Assembly: GCA_023525715.1 (NCBI GenBank)
Contig: CM042017.1
Coordinates: 81,373,357-81,437,356 of the forward strand
Source: Cichorium intybus
Taxonomy: Eukaryota; Streptophyta; Magnoliopsida; Asterales; Asteraceae
Direction of reading: 5' to 3'
DNA length: 64,000 nucleotides
Part shown: positions 53,609 through 64,000 of the stretch, one piece after another
Position numbering within the stretch: position 1 is the stretch's first letter
Layout: each line of letters opens with the position of its first letter
Translations under genes and position numbers: made by a program
The notes under the pieces: generated by a model
What the model was told of the DNA's origin: nothing
Database searches by the model: none
Seen by the model: the letters and a program-made list of their open reading frames with translations, nothing else

Positions 53609-54961
53609 GTGGTATCAGAGCATTTGGTTGTTTTTCTTGTTAAATTGCTATAACTGCTTTCCTTGTAATTAGGGTTTATAGTCTCTAAACCCTAATTTTG
53701 GGCAAATCGACAATTAGGGTTAGGGTTTTGAAAAACCCTAGCCCCTCCCCTCTATTTTGGCGATTTTATGATTAGGGTTTAGAAGGTATTCTATTTTTGG
53801 TAACTTTAAATTGTTTAAAAGATAAACCTTAAAACCTTTATCCTAAAAATCGAAAATTAGGGGATAAGGATAGGTTTTAATTAACTTGATTAATTTGATA
53901 AACCTATCTACATTTGAATTAATTTAATTAATTGGTAATTAAAATATAATTCAAGGATTTAATTTAATTTAGAATTTAATTGTTTAAATTGGCGAAAATT
54001 AAAAGGATAAATCCTAAAATATTTTAAAAGGTTTAACATATCAAATTTAATTAATTTAATTAATTGGTTAATTAAAAGATAATTAAAATCAATTTTCAAG
54101 GTTTAATTTAATTTGAAATTTAATAGTTTAAATCGACAATAAATTAAAAGATAAACCGGAAACAATTTTTTAAAAGTTTTAAAAAATTACATCTTATACA
54201 TATTATAATTAGAAAGTTATAATTAGAAAGTTATCATTAGTAGGCCTCATTCACGAAGCTGGTCTATAAAGTGGGTATAAGGAGACTGCCTATAAAATGG
54301 CGGTCTAATGGGTGAACACTCTCGCCCACCGCTCGCCTGATCAGTGGAGGGTCGTTAGCCGAACGGGTTTGATAGGACCGCCTAATCTCATTAAAAGTAT
54401 AATGATATTATTCAAAGTACTAGAACCTTTTAAATAAAACCCCAAATCTAGCTACTTTAGAAAAAATGTGAATTGGTGCTAATCCATGAAATTGCACATT
54501 GCACTTTATGAAACATTGGTGGAGCGTGTGTGGTTAACCGACACGGCAATTGGGGTTCATAAAGAGTTGCAATGGGTTTCCCGGGTATTATTATTGTTGA
54601 TGGAGCGTGTGTGGTTTACCGGCACATCAATTAGAGATGATAATTAACCCGAGAGTACCAAGCTAATTTGCATGGTTATTCACATCCAGTTTGTGATCCT
54701 CGGCATCCCAGTCACAAACAGTGGAGCACATCCGAGATTAAACATGCCATTGAAAAGTTTAATGAATCTCAACAGATCTAGGAATTTCATAAGATGAAAT
54801 TGATAAGTGCTTATCTACCTTAATGACCATTATGTTGTGATTACGGCATCCCTCTTCACACCATAATTGGGGTATTTTGGATCCTATCCTTATTAAATAA
54901 CATATTGGGTAATTATTTGAAAAGGACCAATTAAGCTAATAAATTCTATTTTCTTTTATAG
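53609..54961 (+). other. Long untranslated leader of the Copia element
   Basis: 1.35 kb between primer site and gag. It contains two copies of the word GGAGCGTGTGTGGTTTACCG (one with TTAACCGA) at 54519 and 54601, and a GC-richer block at 54250-54390. No frame. Confidence 0.7.
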
Positions 54962-55810
54962 ATGTCAAGTGTCAATTCTCCTCTTTCTCCTCCTTCACCC
55001 ATTTCTGAAAGCATCAGAATGCACCTGCTAAATATGGAAAGGCTGACTGGCCTCAACTGTAAAGAATGGCTTCACAATTGGAGACTGGCTCTCGGCATTG
55101 CTGGCAAGCTACATCTCACTGAGTATCCGATCCCAGGACAAGTCATCATAAAAGGTTCTTATGATGAATCCGAAGAGATTCGTGACCTCATGCTATCAAC
55201 CATTGACCCCGAGTTCCGCAAGGATTTTGAATCCTTGGGGCCATATGAGTTAATGCAACTGGTTGAGAAAAGGTTCCAGAAACCAGTTGAAGAGGAACGA
55301 ACCAGGATCTTCAAAAGACTTGCAGAGTGCAAACTGAAAGCAGAAAGTAGCGTCAATTCGCATGTTCTTCAGATTGAAGTGTACATAGGCGAATTGCATA
55401 AACTTGGTTATTCCATGAGTCAGGAAGAGAGTGTTAACATCCTACTCGCTTCGCTGACAAATGAGTACGATCTGTTCATTCAGACGTATAGAAAGGAAGA
55501 CCAGAAAAAGACCCTCATGGAAATGCGTCCACTATTGACTTTATACGAGTCACTCTTGGACAGGCATAGCTCCAATGGCTCAGCTACTTCTGGATTAAGT
55601 CCAGTGAAGAGACGTAACAAGAAACGGTCGAGATCGACTAGACATGTCTCAAACTGGGAATCCGCTAAATCGGATACAGTCACGGAAAGATTGGAAGACG
55701 CTCCAACTCTTTTGAAAGCTCAGGTATATCTAAAAACCTCAAAACTCCTGTTCCAAGATTTCTTGATACATAATGTGACAGTCGCATTTTGGATTGTATG
55801 CAGAGAATGA
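54962..55810 (+). CDS. Copia gag-like protein (TR-GAG)
   Basis: 282 residues from ATG 54962. Copia gag landmarks: LTGLNCKEWLHNWRLALGI near the start, MQLVEKRFQKPVEEERTRIFKRL in the middle, then NSHVLQIEVYIGELHKLGYS and VNILLASLTNEYDLFIQTYR. The Lys/Arg-rich stretch VKRRNKKRSRSTRH (about 218-231) could bind RNA. The CCHC knuckle normally found in gag is not seen, and the last 30 residues look like an altered reading frame, so the C-terminus may be truncated. Confidence 0.85.
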   Translation: MSSVNSPLSPPSPISESIRMHLLNMERLTGLNCKEWLHNWRLALGIAGKLHLTEYPIPGQVIIKGSYDESEEIRDLMLSTIDPEFRKDFESLGPYELMQLVEKRFQKPVEEERTRIFKRLAECKLKAESSVNSHVLQIEVYIGELHKLGYSMSQEESVNILLASLTNEYDLFIQTYRKEDQKKTLMEMRPLLTLYESLLDRHSSNGSATSGLSPVKRRNKKRSRSTRHVSNWESAKSDTVTERLEDAPTLLKAQVYLKTSKLLFQDFLIHNVTVAFWIVCRE

Positions 55811-58800
55811 AGAAGGCACGGGACTCTGTCGCATAGGAGCACATTTGGATTGGATCTCCAGCTCGTGCAGTTTTGAAGTTTAGCTAGATATTAAATATTG
55901 TTATTAGTCTTTAGATACATTTTTGACATTGTCTATTACATTGTTCAAGGATTTTATTTTTAATAAAATTGTCATATTTTCTTTTAACACCTGTTGTCTG
56001 AAATTATCCTTGAAATGTTATATGAATGTGTTGAATGTATGATTAGTAATAACTTGAATGTTGATGCATCCAAAGTGTTTGGATTCAAGAATTGTGTCAT
56101 TTATGATTGTTAATACAAATGTTATAAGAATAAATTCAACCATAGGTCCAGTTGGACAGGACCTTGGAATCATTTGACTTAGAGTCACTTGATGAATTAA
56201 TTTCTTAATGTGTCAAGAAATGAATCAACCAACGGTCCAGTTGGACAGGACTTTGGAATCATCTGACTTGGAGTCAGATGATGATTAAGTTCTTTATAAA
56301 GCACATGTGGCAAGAAATGAATCACCCAAAGATCCAGAGGATAGGATTTTGGAATCAGTTGACTTAGAGTCAACTGAAGATTGCAAGTCTTGAACAAAGT
56401 CATAAGTTTACATAGATATGTAAAGGACATTGAGATTTAGAGCAACAGACACACCTGTTGTTGTGTATTGCTAGAATCTTGATATAGAACACAATTGTTT
56501 GTACTTCACGATATTCATCATTCGGTATGATGAATATGAAATTGCTAATCGGGATAAGCAATTAAATTGAAACCTTGAACAGTTCAAGGACTTCAAAGGA
56601 AGTACAAGTTCCACAGAACCTGAGCGATAACATAAACTGAGAAAAAGATTTCACAGTTCATTCTATTCCAAGAATATTAATGGTTATAAGGTGTCTTAGG
56701 GAAGATAATGGAGCATTGGTCGAAACAGTTTGATCCTCGGTGTATGAGATACATTGCCAATTAGTTTCCAATAAGATGAACACTATACCAGTCAGTCCAT
56801 ATAAACCATACTCCGACCACATCCTAGACTAAGTAGGTCTTGCAGACACTGCCTGAAATGTAAAGCTGGGATTATCCCACTTGTACATAGAAAGTCCAGG
56901 GTCTTGTAGTGTTCATCTGAACCTCATGACCAGCTGAACTTGATCAGCATTGTCGTTTCATTAGCTATCGCACTGTAACTAAAGAGCTCTTTTAGAAAGA
57001 ACTCATGGTCTAAGGAAACAGTGGGAGTTGGGACAGTCCTAAATGAGTTTAGGATTAGCAATGAAAGAACCTTTTAGTCATCACTAGGCTTAGAGCAGAA
57101 ATCAGATTTCTGCTTTACAACTGACATAATCTCCTCTTAACCAGTAGTATTGATCACCATCATAAGTAGTTGTGATCGGGGTGACATACTGATTAGTGGT
57201 AAAACACTGTAGTTGGTACGGATTTGCAATCCGACTACTTGGAAGCATTGGTGAGCCCGACTGCTGCCAAATAAGAGGACCTTAGGACGAGACACGGTCT
57301 GTGTGAAAATTTGATTGATTTTACACCTGGGCTAAAAACCAGTGGGTGTAACTGAATCATCAAAAGAAAGCAACATGGACATATACATACCTTTAGAGCA
57401 TCTAGTTGAGTGAATCGATACTCAGAGTCAAGCAATTGATTCCAAGTAAAGCACTCTCAATAGAAGATGAAATCCGAGAGGATTCTGCATGGCATAGTGT
57501 GAGTTGTTAGTGGAGCATGTGTGGTTTACCGGCACACTAATAGGGACACACATAGAGCATGCCATTACAAAGGTACATGGCCCCGGGTATCGTCCCACGG
57601 GCATCTCACAAGAAAGGATATTTAGATTCTCAAAATATGCCAAAGGATTGGATTTTGAGAAAGGGCTGAAAGATTTCCATTAAAATGTCAGAAAGGTTTG
57701 GATTCTCAAAATGTGCCATAAGTCCTGGATTTTGTGAATAGCCTATAACCGTGTCAAAGCCAGTGGGAGTCGCCGTTATCCACTATCCCTACATGTGGGA
57801 TAAATAATGGTTCTAGGAAACGTCTCTTTTCATTACGAAGTGTAATGACTTGGTGTTAAGAGACGGATCGCTATGAAAGCCTTAATAGAAATACGGCATA
57901 CTCAGGTGGTTGTAAACGTCTATGAGATAGATCCAGATTCTGCCAAGATGTTCTTGATGAGATTCAAGATGCATAGACTTAGGAAAAGTTTTTCTTGTCA
58001 TTGCAAAGTGTGATGACTTGGCATGAAATAAATAAAGAAGGTGCAACATACTCATGTAATTCGCAGTCATCTATTGGAAAGATGAAGTCGCCAGCATAGA
58101 CCTAGCCATTGTAAGCATGATCTTGATAAGATTCAAGATGCACGAGAAAAGTCTCTGAAAGGAAAATAATTTTTTCGAAAATCATGACACAAAGGATTAT
58201 AAATAATCCTTGGATTCCGAAAGAGTTTGGAATAGGATTAAATCGGGTTCCAGAAGTTTTGGATCGATCATAAAGTCATGAACATGTCCTAATAACTTAA
58301 TGCTTAGGGCATAGTAAGTTGGATTCATGACATTGCCTGGCTGGGAATACTGGATGGATTGGTTGAACTCAAGTGAGAATTCATTAGGAAATGATTAGGG
58401 TGAAAGTGATAGTATTAATTTGAAAGATTTTCAAAGTGGTAATTATTAACATCAGGACATGATGTTAAAGGACTTCATGGTTAAAGAGTCTCGTTGGTAT
58501 TCTGATGGAGCGCGTGTGGTTCACCGGCACATCATAACACCTCGAAATAGTCTTAGGGTGCAGACCCAGAACCATAGGAAGTCACAGTACACAGAATGGA
58601 GTTAAAAGAGAAATTGACAGGATAACATATTGAGATGTTATCGGATGAGCATCCGATTGGATCATCTGCAATAAAATGTATAAGTATAAGATACTTTGGA
58701 TACATAGAAAGAGTGTAAGGTTGATAAAGACATAGATGTAAAATTAGAATTGAAAGTTTAAAAGAAATCTTGAAACCGATAACAGTTTATGACAAGGTCC

Positions 58801-59607
58801 GACTTGGTGATTACCTTGTGGAGACTTGGTAATAAGCAGGAGTAGCTGCCAGTCAGATCTTTATGTTTCACTTTTGCATGTTTTACTTCCCGAATAATTT
58901 AATTATTCAGATAGGTCCACAGTCGCTCATACTTTGGGAAGTAGGTATTGAATCAAGACTGTCATGAATTGGTTTGTAGACTGTCTAAGGAGTTAGACAT
59001 AGCAATAGGATTGCTACAACATTCATGAGTACTTAGAAATAGAGATTTGAGTATTGGATAAACCCACGCTCAACAGATTGCTTCATGGATTATATCACAA
59101 ACAATGTTGAGACGATAATATCTTATGATCTTGAAGTGGAGAGATATGAGTTATGATTTACAAGGCAGTTGTTCATTGATAATATGAAAACGCATCGGTA
59201 ACTCGATGTTATAAAACATGTTGTTGTGAATGATTTGACTTGTAAAAGATATAAGCATATAAGTCAAAGCTTATTCGTTCCTTGACCCTGATGGGAAACA
59301 GATATCTGTAGGCCTCTCGATGATTTTGAAGTTGACTAAAGTGCTGGCCAGCCTGGACTAAATTGATGTGTTCAATTAGAAGTCCCAAAGTCATAAGCAA
59401 AATCGGAAATCGGGAAACAGAATATCGGACAGAGATTGATCTCAATCCATGTCTCGTGTCTGAAAAATATCTTGTTGGACGAAGGATCATATGATCACTT
59501 ATCATTGGACAGAACTGACTAGGTCAGAGTTTGGCAGCGGTTTCTAGGAAGCTACAGTTGCTAATTAATTAGAGGTTAAATTGGTAATTTTAGTCATAGA
59601 CTTATCC
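55811..59607 (+). other. Non-coding 3' interior of the Copia element
   Basis: No pol domains. Two tandem-like blocks of about 65-75 bp with CCAGTTGGACAGGAC and GGAATCATTTGACTT recur at 56145-56365 (three copies). Two more copies of the GGAGCGTGTGTGG word lie at 57511 and 58505. Phrases such as GAGATTCAAGATGCA and AAAGTGTGATGACTTGG also recur at 57840-58140, so the interior was built partly by internal duplication. Confidence 0.7.
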
Positions 59608-59618
59608 AAGTGGGAGAC

Positions 59619-60616
<998 letters not shown>

Positions 60617-60668
60617 TTCAATATAGAACGAAATTATATCACCTAACCATAGAACCACGATCTTAATC

Positions 60669-62447
60669 TGTAAGACCCGTATCCTGATTATAACATATAC
60701 TTAAAATAACAGTGTTAGGAATTATATGATGTTGGTAGTTATAAAGCTAAGAAAAACTTTAGTTACAATTTCATATGAAAATCAGCATTTTGTGTCGTTT
60801 TTAGAAAAATCATAATTAATTCTAGGAAACTCGTTTGGACCTCAAACCAGTGTACAAAGTTTACAAATTGAGTCTAGTACAATTACCAAAAGTAATAGTA
60901 AGCTTGAAAATGACATTATCTATGGTAAAAAATGCAATCTTTACTGATTAGTTCGGAATTGACAGATTAGATAGTATGTTTTCAAAAATTCATAATAAAT
61001 CATAGAAAAATCGTATAAATACGTAAAATACATCCCTCGAAAGGTATTGAGATAAATTTCTGGAATATTAAATAAAAACGTGAATTTCATGGGTTTAAAG
61101 TCGGCTAAACCAGTCTTGAACATACTGATTCTAGAAGGTATTAATTTCTACAAAGTTATATTATTAAAATATTTTGTCAAAAGTGTCATGCCATTTTTTA
61201 TTCAAGAATTCAAGTATAAATACCCCTCAAAACATCTCATAAACCACACAACTAAATCTCAATCCAATATATAGAGGTTTCTAAGCACTAGAATGTAAGC
61301 AAGTGAGCGGAAGGAAGCTCAAAAGCCTAACGAAGGAGTTATAGATCTCGACTACGGGTCATAAGGTAACTACAAACCTTTCTATAGCTTAATTAGGTAT
61401 TGTAAAATAATTTTTGTATTAAGAAGTAGAATATGTAATAAGTATAACATATTCATTTCCAACAATAGTAAATAAAAACCTTAAAAACGTCGTTATTATA
61501 ACAATTCGTAATTCTGAAAATAATACCGATTGATTTAGTTACGAGGACGGTGCCTAGGCCGATTACTTGGGATCTGGTTGTTGGATTTTCCGAAAGGCTA
61601 AAATGCTGAAAGGATCCTGCCACCCCATCTAATCTTCTACCTGGCCGTTCTTTACTTGATAAATCATGGAATATCATGTTAGAATTATTGAAGGGTTTTA
61701 TGATGCGACTATAATATAGTTAAGGATTAAGAAATGATAGATTTCTTATTATGTTAACAGTTAAAGTTGAAAGGAAATACAAAGGCGAGAAAGATAAACG
61801 ATATAGTCAACTACAATAAGGTGAGTCTTCTCACTATACTATAGGTGATATTGCATGCGTAGGAAGTAAGATATGTTAGACTAAGGTGATCTTACCTGTT
61901 ATGATAATTGTATGAATTATTGCTATGATAATGATTGTTTGTGGACGGAACGGGATAGCCCGCGAGCCAATAGGCAGAACGGGAATAGCCTGCGAGTCAT
62001 TAGACGGAACGGGAAAAGCCTGCGAGCGATAAGACAGAACGGGAACTGCCCGTGAGTCTTCAGGCGGAACAGGGATAGCCCGTGAGTCTCACAGACATAT
62101 GAATGGTTATTGTGTGTTGTATGTTATGTGATGGATCGTATGGTATTTTGAGGAACTCACTAAGCTCCGTGCTTACCCTTTCCCTATATAAACTACTGTT
62201 TCAGGTACATCAGGTACCATGGATGGCAAGGCGTGACGTGTATACACTGTGCTGCTTCATTAGAGGACTGTTTTTGAATGGATGTTCCGCTATGTTGTGA
62301 TTTCATTAACTTTTGTTAATCCTGGGATGTTTTCATTAAACTTATAAGTTATGGAATTTTGTCAAAATTAATTAAGTGGCTTTTCTTATATTGAAGTGTT
62401 CGTTTAAATTTTTTTTTAATTTTACCCTAAAATTTTGGGATGTTACA
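60669..62447 (+). mobile_element. Solo Gypsy-type LTR
   Basis: 1779 bp, TGTAAGACCCGTATCC...TTTTGGGATGTTACA, flanked on both sides by TAATC (60664-60668 and 62448-62452), a perfect 5-bp target duplication. No internal element region, so it arose by LTR-LTR recombination. The 3' part contains GAGGAACTCACTAAGCTCCG, shared with the LTR fragment at 47.1 kb. Confidence 0.9.
61936..62095 (+). repeat. Minisatellite of about 32 bp within the solo LTR
   Basis: Five tandem copies built on ACGGAACGGGATAGCCCG followed by CGAGTCATTAG-like sequence. Much more G+C-rich than its surroundings. Copies differ by a few bases. Confidence 0.9.
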
Positions 62448-62524
62448 TAATCGTTTGATTAAATTCATTCATTAAGGGTATGATGGTAAAATGGAAATAC
62501 TAGAAATAAAACCTCTAATAAATA

Positions 62525-62945
<421 letters not shown>

Positions 62946-63125
62946 CATGCAACATTTGACGCTCCTATATTTTAGGGATGGATACAAAAACGCAATATGC
63001 TTTTGCCTGAGTATGATTCCCTACATTAGGTGCATAATTCCATTTTACTCTAATCCATTGATATAATGATCCAAGGGTTATAAGGATGGTTCTATGGTTA
63101 GATGATTTAATTTGGTTCTATATTG

Positions 63126-63480
<355 letters not shown>

Positions 63481-63519
63481 GTGAAGATTGTAGGTGAATG
63501 CAAAGAAGAGGCAGCAGGG

Positions 63520-63563
63520 ATCAAGAACGAAAAAGAGAAAGAGAGAGAGAAACCGAGAACGAA

Positions 63564-63606
<43 letters not shown>

Positions 63607-63745
63607 GAGGCAGATGGATCAAGGAAGAGGTCGTGACAAAGGGACATAAAAAGAGGAGACGGAAGCAGTCGAGAACAAAAGAGAAAGTGAGAGAGAGTGA
63701 GAGAGAGGGGGGGAGAGAGGGATCGATGTAGAGGGACAGAGAGAG
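63520..63745 (+). repeat. GA-rich low-complexity tract
   Basis: Nearly all-purine plus strand with (GA)n runs, interrupted by GAACGAAAG and GATCAAGG. The SLSLSLS and RERERE frames across it are not genes. Confidence 0.9.
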
Positions 63746-63764
63746 AGATACAGAAAGGTCGATG

Positions 63765-64000
63765 TTCATTCATGTTCAGTTATGAACATTTGAGGTTTTG
63801 TATAAATATTGATCTATGTTCAATTATGAACATTTGGTTTCTATATAAATGTATAAAGGTGCATCCATATTCATTTATGAACATTTAAGTTTCTATATAA
63901 TGTATACATATTCATCCATGTTCAGTAATAAACATTTGAGTTTTTGTTTAAATATTTAGCAATATTCATCAATGTTCATTTCCGAATATGTGCGTATGTT
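63765..64000. repeat. Tandem repeat of about 60-70 bp with TATGAACATTTG core
   Basis: Units consist of TCATGTTCAGTTATGAACATTT followed by GAGTTTTTGTATAAAT-like sequence, repeated about four times to the window edge. Probably continues outside. (The two quoted words are joined pieces of one unit.). Confidence 0.75.

Overview
This is a repeat-dense stretch of nuclear DNA from a flowering plant. The evidence is spliced genes with GT-AG introns, Copia, Gypsy, PIF/Harbinger and hAT transposons, LTR elements primed by initiator tRNA-Met, and very high A+T with long (TA)n tracts. The type of PIF and Copia proteins would suit a eudicot, perhaps Asteraceae, but the species call is a weak inference. 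Only two ordinary conserved host genes are present, both on the minus strand: a chloroplast IscA-type iron-sulfur assembly protein (43.4-45.7 kb) and an AT74-like phosphoglycerate mutase family protein (49.1-50.1 kb).

Region 1 (1-28.6 kb) is a head-to-tail array of a unit of about 4.4 kb, with four copies (starting at 1, 4440, 8861 and 21702) and a scrambled stub of a fifth. Each unit carries a relic of a Gypsy 3' end, variable CA/TA microsatellites, a foldback MITE, and one small spliced gene. I read this gene as three exons joined by phase-1 introns: a signal peptide exon, a 33-base linker exon and a six-cysteine exon with the C-x3-C...C-x-C spacing of defensin-like (CS-alpha-beta) peptides. 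None of the four would appear as one open reading frame. Copy 3 is split by an 8.6-kb non-coding LTR element (LARD type) whose 5' end is an inverted copy of its own 3' LTR end. Copy 4 is split by a 2.8-kb Copia-type TR-GAG element and carries a MITE inside its (TA)n tract.

Region 2 (28.6-36.7 kb) is a pile of truncated retroelements: a minus-strand Gypsy remnant (RNase H and integrase), then two nested plus-strand Copia elements that retain only the 5' LTR and gag or gag-protease parts. Region 3 (36.7-42.6 kb) holds broken PIF/Harbinger genes. One transposase is interrupted by another insertion and contains a (GTGTTG)n expansion; there are also two Myb/SANT-type ORF1 relics. A hAT MITE with an 8-bp target duplication follows.

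Region 4 (43.4-52.7 kb) holds the two host genes, AT-rich spacers, MITEs, an old LTR fragment, and an unusual inverted-repeat element filled with CTGCTAAATGCTC-like words. Region 5 (52.8-60.4 kb) is a nearly intact, young 7.6-kb Copia TR-GAG element with matching 776-bp LTRs, inserted in a (TA)n tract. Region 6 (60.4-64 kb) has (TA)n/(TATG)n microsatellites, a terminal-inverted-repeat element inserted in (TA)n that contains a solo Gypsy LTR with a 32-bp minisatellite, arrays of palindromic GAACATATGTTC words, and a GA-rich tract.

The most interesting biology is the young tandem family of secreted cysteine-rich peptide genes. The most unusual transposon structure is the LARD with inverted U5-like ends.
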